64,000 nt of DNA, taken from the NCBI RefSeq assembly GCF_963678635.1, contig NC_087064.1, forward strand, positions 62,055,548 to 62,119,547. The letters run 5' to 3'. Shown here in pieces: positions 27,111 to 40,599 of the stretch. Source of the stretch: Symsagittifera roscoffensis. Taxonomy: Eukaryota; Xenacoelomorpha; Acoela; Convolutidae. The notes under the pieces are model-generated. The model had not been told where the DNA came from. It searched no databases and worked only from the letters and a program-made list of their open reading frames with translations. Position 1 is the first letter of the stretch. Every line of letters begins with the position of its first letter. The position numbers and the translations under genes were made by a program.

Positions 27111-29715
27111 CGAGACAATTTTTTATTGGAGGCGGGCTTGCTAGTTTGTTTCATGGGATCATGGAGCTAAATGATTTTTTTACTCTATGAATTTCTTCAC
27201 CAAATTATTTAATATCTAATTCTGAGGCTCTGAGAGTTCACAGAATGGGTGATTAAGATGTTAAGATGGTTTGTCCAAAAAGGAAAGGATTCATATACAA
27301 GCTGTTGAGATCTTCATGGAGAACCTCCTTTGTGCCTCTGTTATAGAGCTCTGTGCATTTTTTTGTTTTCTGTGCTAGGTAATGCTGCCTCACACTCCAG
27401 CAACGAGCACGAATCATGGTGGGCTTCAAACACACGACTTTTCGAACATTCGACACTTTATTTAAGATCATTTATCCACGAGGGATAGGACCAACATACG
27501 AGCTGTACAGCTCATCACGGCGAACCGCTGTTGTGATACTTAATCACAAACGCTATTTCATACACCGTATGGGACAGACACGTGGCAAAAAGTTGAAATA
27601 GCGTTTAAAACATCACCAAACTAAAATTACGATTTTTATAGAATGAGTTTCCTTAAAATACTATAATGGTAGTTGCTGCGGAAAAATGACTAGTAGAGAC
27701 AAGTTTATTATAAGATAACCTAGCTGCCAAAAAATGTAGTTAAGTTCGTTCTAAAAAAAAGTTTCCGTTTCGTAAGAAGTTCATATAAATTTTTTTCTGG
27801 GCTTCAGTGAGAAGAGATCATGATCTACAGCTCAATTTAGCGTTCGCCACTGTGAAATCAATGGAATCGATTTATATTGTTTTTTTGTAAGCCTGATTTG
27901 TTTTGCTGATTTACTGGGACTTTTTTTCGAAGAATTGATAAATTGTGACTATGTCTGATATTGCTTTAAAAACACTAGAATAACATTTGCTTTCAAAAAA
28001 TGAAGAGCTCTATGTTCAGCTACTAGAGTACTAACTGAAATGAAAACGAAATTATGGGGCAATTTTTTCTGACATTGTCTATGGCATCATAGGAGTTTTT
28101 AGAGAATTGTTTCATCATAAAGAAAAATTACCGATCATTGAGTGGTGAATCATATTAAACGCTAAAATTTGTGATTATTTGTTCAAAAATTGTCTCAGTG
28201 CGGTGAAAAATTGGTCTGCATTTAAACGTTTTTCAGTCAAATTTTGATGAAAGACTTCGCTCTTGATTCCTCGTTTCGGCTATGAACAATGCTAGATATT
28301 GTCATACTTTACAGCATAACTTGAATGTGTGATAAGCCTTTTTGCGAGCATTGGATATCCTGCATGTGAATACTGTCGATTGGTTTTATTAAGAGGGGCA
28401 GTGATGTCCATTTAAAAAAGTTTATATTAATTTAAATTTTCATTTAAATTTTAATTTATTTAAATGTGAAATTATGAGCCCACTCAATTTAAATGAAAGA
28501 AATTTTAATTTAAATCGAGCAATTTAAATTGAAAAAGATTTAAATTGCTCCGGCGGTATTCAATCCGACGCCAAAGTACAGAGTTTACTCATGATAATTA
28601 ATTTCACAGTTCCGCGGAAAAATCAAATAATCTAAACTTTCACGACCAATTTGAATTTTTGTAGCAAATCGAATTGCATAAAAAATGGCTTTGGAATTAG
28701 TTTCACAAAAAAAAATTCCAAAAATTCTCCAAAATTGGCAGTAAAACTGCTAAGAACAGACCGAAGAAAAATTTAATTTGAAGGAAAACTTAAAATAGTT
28801 TCGTAAAAATTTAAATTGATGCCAACAATTTCTATAATTTTCTTAAACAATTTTAATTTAAATTTCAATTTTTTATTACATTGTTCGACAAGGCGGTGCG
28901 GTGCGTCTAAGTTGTCTCATCGAAAATTAATTTTTAAAGGAACTTTATTGTGACAATTGGGATGTTATGGAAACGTAGCAACAGTAGTAAGTGAACTTCG
29001 AAGTACTAACTTTTCTCAGAAAGGCAGATGCGGTGACACTATTTCGTAGGAAAATCAAAGCATTTAACAAACAGGTCATTGGACTTTTCTAAGAATAGCA
29101 TAAAACGAAACGCTGCTAATGTTTTTCTCAGAAATGCGAAAATCAATTGCAGGGGGGGGGGAGTTCTGAATAATAAGGGGATAATCGGATTTTACCCCAA
29201 AATCAATATCAAGGGGTCCCCCTTATTATGCACTTGACAGTACTTACTTAATATCATTCGATTGATTATTTTATAGTGTTTTTTTTGCAATGGCTGATGT
29301 GATAGAAATTTTTCTGCTACCTGGACAGTCACCAGCATCCTTTTTGAGAAGTGAAACAGAATCGATTCATTTTTTTCGAACAATAACAGAACAATAACTC
29401 AATTAATTGATTTTTTTAAAATGTTTGTCATTTTTATTTTAAAAAAAATTATAAATTGAAATTTTGGATTCGACTGTTTGACCTAACCATCTCTTCATTG
29501 CTTTACGCAGCTAGTTCAAGCTACTTATCAGGTCCCTCTTAATCGTGGTTATCAATTCTACGCTTATAATGAGATCTACCAATCGAATCGCAATATACTT
29601 ACCGACAATTAACCAATACCGACCAGCACCAGCGGATTTTGCCGACCCAGAGGGTCCCCCTTCGTACTACTTTGAGATATCCTTTGTTTTGGCTGAGTGA
29701 CCGTACAATTTTTCT
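27111..29715. other. AT-rich intergenic sequence
   Basis: No gene is supported. It contains a low-complexity TTTAAATT-rich stretch (about 28420-28560), a G-run at 29152-29161 and scattered short frames without recognisable motifs. Confidence 0.35.
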
Positions 29716-29719
29716 AATA

Positions 29720-29969
29720 GCGCCTTCGGCGCGAAAATATACTAACTTTGAGGGGGTTTTTTATCAACCTTTTCCAAAAAGTGCCTAAAAACTTCTTTAG
29801 AAAGTGCCTAGCAACTCGTTGCAGAAAATTTGGTCGAAATGGCGTCTTTATAGTGATTAGTGAGACCTCCGAAAAAAAATATGGTCGGTCTAAAAAAAGG
29901 GCGACATAACTAATTTTCGAACTTTTTTTGAAAATGCGCCCCCTCGAAAAAATCCTAGATCCGCCCCTG
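29720..29969 (-). mobile_element. hAT-like MITE, truncated at its left end
   Basis: The right end CCTAGATCCGCCCCTG matches the terminal repeat of the complete copy at 34189-34470, and the interiors are related (GCAGAAAATTTGGTC, then a run of A before a C-rich end). The other terminus is missing or too diverged. It encodes nothing. Confidence 0.5.
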
Positions 29970-32034
29970 CCGACCAGTCTATCCCACCCCACCTGCTGGG
30001 ATTTCTATAGCAAATCTGAATTTTGGATTTGAAAAAGAGTTTTTCAGTTCTGAAATATCCATGAAAAGCACCATTTCAGATCTGAAAGAAAATCTGAGGA
30101 ACCCTTTTTTAATTTATTACACTGGCGATCAACTTAGTGTATTATTACGAACTTTCTTTTTTTCTAACCTAATTCGCAAGTAATAAGTGTTCATTAAAAG
30201 TGTTCCTCTATTTCGAAGTTTCACTGTAGCATTGGAAATTGCATAGCATCTGTACTATGCTTCGTTTGTGGCTAGTATTTCGCCTATTAAGTGTCTGTGG
30301 CTGAGTTGTCAATGTATGAGACTCATTCAAACTAAATTTGCTGTACAACTGTTTATAAAATTTTCAAAAATTGTTAGAATACCTATCACCTGTTTGATAT
30401 TCATTTGCTACTCTTGCCTTCACGATGTCTAGCTCATGTTTGGGGAAACTATACCAGTCTCTTGTTAGAGATCTTGCTAAGTACATGTTAGTAGCTAGCA
30501 GAAGCTTAAAGTACAGAGCTTACCTATAAATGAAAAATTGTGTCGGAATCATTGATATCTTCAGATGAGAAATAACCATGGAAAACAACATTTCAAGATA
30601 TGAAATGAGATCTGAAATAACCCATTTGATAAGTATCCAAGACTTATTTTAACTATTGCCATCCCATTTCAGATCTGAAAAGTATTATTTCAGATCTGAA
30701 GTTGAAAATTTACTTGGTATTTGGTATGGGCATCGACCATATACCTCCGTCTAATTTTCCGTTTTTGTTTGTAACCGCTAACATCTCCGCTAGTTCCCAG
30801 CTAACGTTTGCTGCTTGTCGGTTGTTTTTGTTTTCGGTATTTAATTTGATACAAGCGAATTTGTGAACTTATTGTTCATCCTCGCCGCAAATTTTAGTGC
30901 AGTTTTGGGGAAAATTCATTAACATTAAAAATTTTGCGGGAAAATTTTTCTTTGTTGAAGATATCGAAACCTGCAATAAAGTTTTCAAAGTTGTGAATTT
31001 GCTGGACTAAACTATGCACCCTTCTATGCACTTACTTAGGCGCAATTGAAACTATATGAATTAAAACGCGTTTAATTAATCACTCTAATTTAGTTGAGGC
31101 AAGCTTGTTGGTCCAATTAATTTCCTGTTGAACTCAATTCAGTGTCTAATCGTCGAAGTATTTTTTTCTGGAACTGTTACTGTATTTTTTACGTAATAGT
31201 TTTAGAGCTTTTTTTGGCCTTTTTGTGTTTGCTAAGTTCAGTTTTACTTGTGCGCAAAATGTTTAAATTTAATGACTCCAAGAGAAGTTCATGTCAATTC
31301 AAGTAAGGCGTTATCTACCAGCGTAACGAGTTCTTCTCGAGCGAAACATTGCAATTCCTTTAGTTTAAAGATTGCTATTGCTTCTGTTAGTTTCCAAAAA
31401 AAATAAGTCATGTTTTTTTACATCAGGTTTTTAAAAGAGGGATCCCTAACGTGTTTACTCTTAGTAAATAACATGAATATCTGCCTAAATGAATCAGCGC
31501 CAGATATATTCTGTGTAGTTCGCTTCTTTTTCGTATTAAAAGTGTTTGATCAACCGTATAATGTCTCCCCCATAGTCCCCTACTCGCGCTGTGGTCCCTC
31601 ACAGCCTTGAGTTTAAATTTAACTCTGTATTTTACTGTGGCGTCGTGGCGCTCCATAATGATTGCTGATTCACTATGATTGCTGATTCAAATCTGATTGT
31701 GACCTGCAATTTGCAGGGCGAGTTTTGCACGCAAGTCATATTTTAATGATCGGTGATTGTACACGCTCTTGTCAATTTTCATAATTAACCCCAGGGTTAG
31801 GACTCTGGGCTGGTTGACTAAAAAATATTAATGCATATTGAACAAACCACGCAATTAAATTGGATTACAAAAATATTTAAAGGGGTTGCATTGACATACT
31901 AAATCAACCATGTTAATTAACGTTTCAATCTCTATCCACCCTAAATTATAATTTTTTGTCAATCATAGTTTTGAATTGTGTAAATGAAAGTAGTTTTTTT
32001 TCTATTTTTTGTTTAACTAAAAGATTTATTCCCT
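29970..32034. other. Intergenic sequence with a SINE fragment
   Basis: No gene is supported. A diverged copy of the SINE head lies at about 30271-30335. Short palindromes built on TTTCAGATCTGAAA recur at about 30070 and 30550-30710. Confidence 0.35.
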
Positions 32035-32531
32035 GATTTTAGCATCTACTTGTTAGTTTCATTGCTATTTAAACATGAATGGCTTGATGTTTAATAATAA
32101 CTTTGACAGTTTTTGCCAATTGATTCCTTCGTTCGAGTTGAATTACAAACTGAATTTTTAGAAGATTTTTCAGTTCAAGTGTATATTTCCTATTTAAAAA
32201 GAATGCGCAACAAAATTGTCAGGAATTTTCCCAAAATCATGTTATATTATTCGAGACAGTATCAAGTATTAAAATTTGTATGGCGAATAATGCAAAGTTG
32301 AGCTTTGCCTAGAGCGTATTACAATTTAAAAATGTTTCTTTAGCTTTCTGGATAAAAAAAAGAAAACATTACAACGCATCTTGTATTCGAGTTTGAATAA
32401 AACTTACAAATTTCTGATTCAAGTTCTGTTCCAAGCTGTTTCTTGTCTTCGCTGCAAAAAACATAGCACCCCGAAAAAATGATTGTTGTTGTGTTATTTG
32501 TTGGATTCAAAAATTTCGAATACACAGTAAC
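32035..32531. repeat. Direct duplication, first copy (about 0.5 kb, spacing about 930 bp)
   Basis: It starts GATTTTAGCATCTACTTGTTAG and continues through AAAAAGAATGCGCAAC and TTGCCTAGAGCG to a CGAATACACA end. The same order of blocks recurs at 32968-33462 with many substitutions and small indels. An old segmental or transposon-derived duplication; no terminal structure recognised. Confidence 0.6.
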
Positions 32532-32967
32532 TCATAAGCAAACCAGTTCGAAAGCAGACAGTTTGGAAATTTCACACATTGCTCAAAACTAATACAGTGC
32601 TGATTAAAACTATCCGGTCAATATGATCTGAATTGGAAATTTTGAACAAATTTTTCTGAACTTGAGTTAGCAATAAACAAAAAGCAATAAGAAAAAAAAC
32701 TTAGTTATTAAGAAATAAACTGTGGCAGTTAATCAAAAATTATGCCGAATGAGCTGGGTCATTTGGTGAGCATCAAAGTTATCATCTTAAGTAGCTCAAA
32801 AAAAATTAAAGAATAGTTTAGTTTCTCATTTTTTTCTTTTTTCTTGATGAACTGACAAATTTTCTTTACAGAACCAACAATTTCTTAACAGTTTGCGCAA
32901 AACTCTATGCATTGTTTAAATCTAAATAGTTTTCTTTGAAATTTTCTCAATTAAAAAGTTTGTTGAT

Positions 32968-33462
32968 TGATTTTAGCATCTACTTGTTAGTTTCATCACT
33001 AGGATAGCTTGATGTTTTAATAGGAACTTTGACAGTTTTTGTCAATTGATTCCTTCACACAAATTGAATTACGAACAGATTCAATGAAAGATTTTTTTTT
33101 TTCAAGTTTAAGTTCATATTTCTAAATTAAAAAGAATGCGCAACAAAACTGTCAGGATTTTTTTACAGTTTCGTGTTTTAATATTCGAGACAATATCATG
33201 TATTAAATTTTGTATCGCAAATATTGCGAAGTTGAGTTTTGCCTAGAGCGTTTTCCAACCACACAAATGTTACTGCATAGCTTTCTGAACAAAAAAGAAA
33301 ACATCACAACGGACCTTGTATTCGAATTTGAAAAAAAAATTGCAAATTTCTGATTCAAAATCCGTTCCAAGCTATATCTTGTCTTTGCTACAAAAGAAAC
33401 ATAGCACCGAAAAATTTGAAGGTTGTGTTATTGGTTGCAATCAAAAGATTCGAATACACACT
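32968..33462. repeat. Direct duplication, second copy
   Basis: Diverged partner of 32035-32531. The short plus-strand frame running through its end (33316-33702) has no recognised motif and its counterpart is not open in the first copy, so I do not call it a gene. Confidence 0.6.
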
Positions 33463-34188
33463 AATTTTTTGTCGAACTACCGAATTTTATTTACAAACAA
33501 TTTCTTAAGAGCTTGCGCATATATTGGAAATTATTTTCTTGCTAAGCTTTTTGGGCTATATAAGACCTTTGGTTTCTCAGTCAAAGATAAATTGCATCAG
33601 GTTAACTCTGTTAAAACTCCTCTCTTAACTTTTTGTCTAATGGTCAGCCAATGCAAGAAAACTTGTTTAAAATTACTAGTTGTGTTCATTTTGTCGGTTT
33701 AATTCAAATCAGCAATGTAAAGCCCGCATAGTAACGCAAATCGAAAAACTCTGTTTATGGTTTTCTTAATTGATTTGAGAAGTTAAATATCATTTCATGT
33801 TTTCATTGAGTTGTTCAATTAGACTTAAAACGATGCAAGAGGGACGAATTATTATCAGACCGAACTTTTACCAGAAAAATTAAAACATGGGTTTAATTTT
33901 GTTTAGCCGTTTTGATTGGCAGATGTTGTTAGGCCATTTAGTCTGGTTAAAGACCATTATTTAACGATTTTTCCGCGAAACTTTTTTTGATTTAATCGCT
34001 TTCTTTTCGGCCTTTAAATTTCACTTATGTAAATTGGATTATTGTATTGCGATCTGGTGGAAAATCGGTCTGGTAAAAATTTGGTCAGTTAAAAGACCTA
34101 GCCCCACGATGCATGATTTGAGAGCGTTTTTATTGAATGTGTTTAAATTGAACGATCGTAGTTTTCATGAAGACATTATAGTTCGAAT

Positions 34189-34470
34189 CAGGGGCAGATG
34201 TAGGGGGGAGCGCGCGACGAAAAAACGCAATTTTTTGGTCAAAGTTTTCTATCCAAAAAAAGCCTAAAAAAGCGGTTTTTGGATCGTTTTTTTCCGAAAA
34301 TTTTCTTGCCTTGCAGAAAATTTGGTCAAAATAGGGTCTTTTTGGTGATTTGGGAGAGCTCAGAAAATCAGTTTGGTCGACCTAAAAAAAGATCGACAAA
34401 ATTTTCCATTTATTTATCAAAAATCCGCCCCCCCCCCCCCCCCCACGAGAAATTCCTAGAACCGCCCCTG
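34189..34470. mobile_element. hAT-like MITE, full length (282 bp)
   Basis: Terminal inverted repeats CAGGGGCAGATGTAGG at the left and CCTAGAACCGCCCCTG at the right (reverse complement CAGGGGCGGTTCTAGG). The flanking octamers GTTCGAAT and GTTTGGAG match at 5 of 8 positions, as for a decayed 8-bp target duplication. A run of about 20 C residues near the right end. It encodes no transposase. Confidence 0.6.
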
Positions 34471-35929
34471 GTTTGGAGCTGGAGGTTATTCTGTTCGGAA
34501 GAATTATCAAACAAATAGTTAAACTGAAAACACTATTTTTTGAACAGTATGTTTGTTGGGCAAGGTATGTTCAAGGCATGACTGATTGCAGCTGCAATAA
34601 TGGAACCACGTAAAAATTTCCAGACCTGGAGTGTGGGCGAATAATAGAAACTGAATATTTTTAGCAACTGAGTATCCATACTGCACTAAAAATATATTTT
34701 TTGAATTACCGAAGTGAAAAACTGTAAAATAATATTTAAAAAGATGAATTTATGAGGTAAAAAATGTCAAAAAATTGAACCGCCGAATATGCTTTTACCC
34801 CTGGGATACCGTCAAATCAACATTACGAGGCCAAACTGTGCATTCTTTGCATTGTAAGCTGAATCCGCAACAGGCCAAACTCAGATATGTCGCGGAATTC
34901 GCAACATTGCTACTTTTCTTTGATCTTTTATGCTGTTTTGGAATCCACAAACAACTACCTAAATCATTGTACCGCCAAAAATTGCTCCAAAATTAAATTT
35001 GCGGAATCCTGATGAATGACTTAGCTGTCATTTCAAACTGAACCATCTCATCTCAAATACTGATGATGATTTCTTAACCATAACTGAACCATCTCATCTC
35101 AAATACTGATAAGTGACTTAACTGCCCCCATTTCAAACAAGAACTGCCATTTCAAACCCTGAAAAGTCATTTCAAACCCATTTCAAACCAAAACGAAAGA
35201 TTTGACATCCGCATAATTAACCAATGTTTTAAGACTCGTTTGTGGATTCCGCTGACAAATGCATAAGCCCTTTTGCATTCAATTTGATAATAAATCAAAT
35301 ATTCCACCTCTAGCTTTTAATTGTTCATATGCAATTTCAGTAATAAACAAAAATGCGGAACCCACTTACAATTTAGGGAATCCGATTACATTTGCGGATT
35401 CCGCATACAAATTTTGCGGATTGCAATTACATTTTGCGGAATCCACTTACAGTTGCGGAATCCAGAACAACTAGCTATATTTGCTTGTAGCGGAATCCGC
35501 AACAAAACAAATGTGCCGACAAAATTTACGTTACAGGTATATGTGTGAAGAATCCACTGAAATTTTGTTTGTGGAATTCACTTACATTTTGGAACATATT
35601 TCAAGACTTGTCTCTGGAATCTAGAAACATACAGACACAAAATTGTGCTCCTATCCAGTGCACAGTTTGGCATCGTAATGAATCTTAATGAAAAAATGAA
35701 ATATCATAGTCGTAAAGCAGAAAATTGACCGACCGATTACGTTAAAAGAACACTGGCTGACTTGCAAGAAATTGTGAAACACGTTTTTGAGGAAGAGCAG
35801 CGATGATTCTAGACCATTGTTTTCGAAGAAAGAAATTATACAAAGCTACGAAGATATTTCAGAAACACTCGGAAAACAATAAAATTATCTCTAATTATGT
35901 ATGGTTATGTTACATTTGCTTATAACGGC
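34471..35929. other. Intergenic sequence with GCGGAATCC micro-repeats
   Basis: No gene is supported. A short motif around GCGGAATCCACTTACA recurs many times between about 34860 and 35580, densest at 35350-35520, and an ACCATCTCATCTCAAATACTGA block is doubled at about 35040-35110. Confidence 0.4.
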
Positions 35930-36870
35930 CGGGATAACTTAGTCAAAAACTATTTCTTAAACGTGTTCAACAAAATCAAGAAAGATCCAGGTATAGTCCA
36001 ACAACACTTAACTTTTTGAAAACGAAAATAATCAGAGTCAATGACGGGACCCGATAAATTAGGAAACCTCCTGCTAAATTAGCTAGCCAATGGTGTCAAA
36101 ACGTCTCCTCATTTTTCTAACGTATCCAGGAATCTGAAAAAAGATGAAATTTGTCCATTATTCAAGAATGGTGACAAACTATCAGCCGCAATCTATTGAC
36201 CACTAGGTCTCGATGCGGTTTCCAAAGTACTAGAAGTACTTATATTTCACAAAACGTCAGAATTTTTGGACAAATTCATCCAAGAACTTGGACGTAGACC
36301 AAAAGACCTATAACAATGAAAATGTTTTTTTTTATTGATCTCTAGGAAGTTTTTGACCTAGTTGAAGATAAACAGGTAAATCAGATTCTAGCAGCAAACA
36401 GTTTTGATTAATAAAACATCAAAATTTAGTAAAGACGCGAAAACCTTTTTTAACGACTTGCTAAACTTTACAAGCCGAGTTCTTTTGTTTTGCTGCTTTT
36501 TTAACGATCTATCAAAATGCTTGGGCTTCAAATGTTTCGACTAGAAGGACCAAAACGACCTGCTAATCAGCAAACTTCAGAGATTTACAAATAGATATGA
36601 AATTTCTTAGTAAATGGTTTAGGGACATCGACTTCAGTATAAATCTTGAAAAATGTTTTTGTTTAATCTGAAAACAGCTTCTCACTTACCCGAAGTCTAC
36701 ATAAGCGTTCGCGAGTATTAATTTTTTTGTAGAAAAGGATCGTGGATTCCTTGTCTTCGAAAAATTATTGCGTACTGTCAAGTCTGAGCTACGAGTTTCT
36801 AGAGCCAGTGCAGTACTTTTCCAAATGAAGAGGAAAACTGTCACTTTAACATTGAAGTCATCACATTAGT
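35930..36870 (+). pseudogene. Second LINE reverse transcriptase remnant
   Basis: With several frame changes the plus strand reads, in LINE order: LGNLLLN; KDEICPLFKNGDKL; a PLGLDAVSKVLEVLI block; FNDLSKCLGFKCF (the 'INDLP' region, with the catalytic ADD lost); DFSINLEKCF; then VSRASAVLFQMKRK near the C-terminus. Many stops. It is a different, more decayed copy than the one at 1.1-1.9 kb and is cut by or abuts the 5' LTR of element 2. Confidence 0.55.
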
Positions 36871-36925
36871 TAATGTTTTTGGGCCTACATAGTATATGTT
36901 ATATCATGAGATTTATGTTGTGAAT

Positions 36926-37099
36926 TGTGTTTTAATTACTTTAATTTGACCTTCAATCTTAATTAAATACCTGTCGTGTTTGTGTCTATTCGAAATCGCT
37001 TGGGCTTTGCGGCACTTTTCTAGCTAAATGGAAAAAAAATCCGTTTTAATTCATTCCATTTTTATTCTTATAATTTTGTTAGTCAACTTGAGTATACCA
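36926..37099 (+). repeat. 5' LTR of element 2
   Basis: 174 bp, TGTGTT...ATACCA, diverged from the 3' copy but sharing TACTTTAATTTGACC, ATACCTGT and TTAGTCAACTTGA-TATACCA. One base inside lies TGGTTTGCAAAC, a candidate primer-binding site. Confidence 0.6.
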
Positions 37100-37680
37100 G
37101 TGGTTTGCAAACATTCTTTATTATCGCGGAGTCAACTTAATTGCACCTGAGGGGAATTCCCGCCTTTTGGCCTAGCCACTCAGTAGAACCCCTCACCCAA
37201 TGGATAAACTAGATCTATTAATTACATCTAGCAATAAATGCCAAAGGCAACCTAGATATCAAGAGCCGTTGGTGTCGGAAACAGAAACCCCGATACTTAA
37301 GGTTCCCTAGAATCAAAAAATGAACTGCAGAGGAAAGCAAGGGAGGCCGGAAATAAAGACTCTATAAGAGTTTCGAAGTCGCAGAAAAAGAATTGCAGAG
37401 GAGAAACGAAACTTCAATGACTTGAGCAGAAACGAGGCAGACTACAAAAAATTATCGATACTCTACTGGACTCTGGTATCACTAGGCAAAAGAGAGTTCT
37501 CGCATTATCACTCACAGTTGAAATTCCTCTCCATTACTTTTAAAAAAATTTCCGACCTCTTAGAATCCGCATTTTTGAAAGCCTCAAGTATCACAAACGT
37601 CGCCTTCGAACTATATAAATTGTTAATTGGAAAACACTCTCAGACCTAGAGGGATCACGCAAGATAGGCGTACACGCTGC
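37100..37680 (+). pseudogene. gag: Element 2 leader and gag-like remnant
   Basis: The frame at 37422-37649 (EADYKKLSILYW...ISDLLESAF) has the helical look of a Gag N-terminus and lies in the right place, but no capsid or zinc-knuckle motif is readable. Called by position only. Confidence 0.3.
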
Positions 37681-38115
37681 ACAAGGTTAATGATGATTGT
37701 TTGATTTGATAAAAGATATCATAATGAGAAACTTCGATCTCCAACGCTAAATTCTATCAGAAACGCTTAATCCAAAGGATTCGCTATAGCAAACAATAAT
37801 CAACAAAAAAGGAGTATTTTAGTCATTTAAAACTGACAAATATGTCAAGATCAAACAAAAATGGTACAAAGTTTTCAACCCTGTAAACAGAGAACCAAGT
37901 TTGAACATAGAAAAATTTAAATTTTTGTCTCAAAAACGATAACACGTTTACCAAAAGTCTTTTCAACGTGTGCCCGGCGAAGGCAAAAATTTGCTAAATT
38001 TGTAGATACTAAGGCCATTTCGGAAGATTATATAAATTTACGGCAAGGAAACCGACTGTAAATACAGAAGATGGAATTGTATTTTTTTAGAATTGTCATT
38101 CACAGAAAAAAATCC

Positions 38116-38267
38116 CTAGTTATCTCCTGCAACCATGCAGTAATCACGCCAAAAAACATTCTCTTGTGTCGTATGTTGTTCCATCGGAACATCTGATGAC
38201 GGAACAACTTACGACACAAGAGAAAGTTTTATGGTGTGCTTCATGCATGGTCGCAGGAGGTAACTAG
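38116..38267. repeat. Foldback element, about 67-bp imperfect arms
   Basis: The left arm (CTAGTTATCTCCTGC...GTTGTTCC, 38116-38182) is the approximate inverse of the right arm (GGAACAAC...GGAGGTAACTAG, 38201-38267) around an 18-nt loop. In the P2 copy (about 41897-42019) part of the left arm and loop is deleted, as often happens to hairpins during replication. Confidence 0.6.
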
Positions 38268-38867
38268 TGATTATAATTCTTTAATAAATCTTTCAACAAT
38301 CTACGATGATAACGGCCTAGAAAAAAAAACATGTATTTATTGGCCTTGATGAAGATAAAACTGTAAACATGAACATTCCAGTGGACTAGACTAGCTCATT
38401 CAGTTTTCTGAACTAGAGTTTCATACACAATTTGAAATCGAGGAACATGCATCTGAAGGTATTATCAGTAGATAAGGAAACTTGTGCTTTTTATTGTGGC
38501 TTCACCATCTTTACGATCAAAACCATCGAAAAAATCCTGATTGCAGTACAATCCAATGAATCGATGTTCCGTTTTGTTCATTACCTCCGGTCACGAACAA
38601 AACATTCTATGAAATGTGAAGTGATAATCTACCGAAGCTAGGGATTGAAACCACGACTTAAACGACCAATAACGTCAAATGTTTAACGTTTAAAGTCATA
38701 TGTACCCACAAATACATTTTTAAATCGGTACAATTTTTTCAAAGACCTCTCTAGAATTGCAAAATTTCAGTCGCACAGAAAAATTACTCTTTTCCATTCA
38801 ACAATTAAACCTATTAAACCAGCATTTGAAGGGTAAGCTAACACCTGTTAGACAGCGTAAACACGGA

Positions 38868-39860
38868 ATTGAAAAGGCTGAAAAGGGAGGGGCACATTTC
38901 CAATTTAGACAAATATGACAAAAATTGTTTCATAAGCCCAATATTAAAAAAAAAAGAGGAACATATTATTCATTAAATGGTTTCGGTGGACTTGAGGACA
39001 TGCCCAAAAAAATCCAACTGATCATGGACTCACTTTTAAAAGACAATGTTTTTTCCAATTGCTGTATAGATGACAATTTACCTGCCTCAAAAAGATTGTT
39101 AGATGAGCGCAAAGCCATTTTGCGGAAAATTTTGAATTTCATTGAGATCAAGAAGATAGCGGTCCAATGAGAAAAATGTGTTTTCTTCCAAAAAGTAATA
39201 GATTGATTGGGGTTTGAAATATTATACTAGGGTGCAAAATTTAGGTCGGGAAAGCGGATTCAAAAAAGAACTTTCCCAAATCGAAAAACATGTCGTATTA
39301 GGCTCCTTATTTGGTTCCGTTAATCAATACTTCTTGAATTTCGTTCCGAATTTGTCAATCCTTTGATCACCACTACGCCCGCTATTGAACAGAAATTGGA
39401 TCTATAACGGGAAAGAATAACACAACAGGTCGTTTAAAGATCGAAAAAAGAAAAATGTAACTTTCATAGAAAATAACCGTTTTAATAAAAAGAGCAAACC
39501 AAGACTAAAAACAGACGCATCAGAAAAGATTAGGCTCCTTCTTGAAACAATGGGACTGCGAATCATGAATAATGATAGTATTCGTTTCCAAATTTTTAGA
39601 CACTCATGAGACAAAAAAATCGACAAAACTAACTGGAGCTCCTGGGAGTCGTATGGGCAACAGAACGTTACTCATACGCTAATAATGGAAATCAAACCAT
39701 GCATAATAGACTGACCTGTTGGGTGAACAAATTGTTACCGTTTAATTTCAAAGTTCGAAATACACCAGAGGGAAAAATGGGATTCGCGGGTCTTCGTTCA
39801 AGACTATCTTCTGGAAAAACCCTCCCAAACTCGTAAGCGCTACTATCAACAAAACCTCAA
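38868..39860 (+). pseudogene. pol: Element 2 RT-RNase H remnant (P1)
   Basis: Across frameshifts the order is: TELKRLKREGHIS; GLEDMPKKIQLIMDSLLKD; CIDD (39063-39074) in place of the gypsy Y-IDD; VFFQK...LGFEI; NQYFLNFVPNLS; then RNase H with KTDAS, SKFLDT and KLTGAPGSRMGN; and RLTCWVNKLLPFNF. This is the standard gypsy RT-connection-RNase H order, with stops in most blocks. Confidence 0.62.
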
Positions 39861-40599
39861 AATTTTGTGTGTAAATGACCATTGTAAAGAAAAGAATTGT
39901 ATTAAAAACAAATGGAATAAAAAAAACCCATTGGACGTGATTAGTGTAAATAATACTTATCATTCTGAGAAAGTACAACTGTAACTTGAAAGTGTGAGAA
40001 GCTATTACAATTCAAATGGTCGTTTCTTGCGATTATTCTTAATTATCTCATCGACTAAATTCGAATGTGCAATGAAAATTACACAGGTTCAGAGTCTTGT
40101 ACAAACAGTTGTTTTTTTTAGAATTATCAAAGTTTTTTATTTTAAACCACTTTATTTTATATGATATGGGCTATTTCGTTTTTCTTACGCCAATTTTTTT
40201 GAAGACATTCCTAAAAATGAATCACTAAGATGAAATCGACCTCGCATCGCTTTGAAAAATTTCAAATGCAGTAAAAAAACTTTTTGCGGAAAATGGGAAT
40301 ACCCTTTAATGTTTTCGACGAAAAAGTATCTCAAATTCATCGAAAATAATTGAATGAAAATGAATTAGACTTAGCCTACTTTTGTCTCCAATTTCATTTA
40401 TCAATAAATGCTCGAATATGATAACCAAAATAAAAACAGCCGATGAAAAGATTCTCGAAGTTGTGAAAAACGTGGTGGAAAAACGGATGACAACTGAAAA
40501 GATATGGAGCACACATAAAACTTTTTCAACGGTAGCTAAAAGGACGGTCTTTTATTTAAGGAAAACAAGATCATTGCTGCTTTAAGATCCACTTTCACA

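Noticed and set aside
35350-35520. CRISPR-like short repeats
   Set aside because: The GCGGAATCC repeats are irregular in length and spacing, without unique spacers, in eukaryotic DNA; they are simple micro-repeats.
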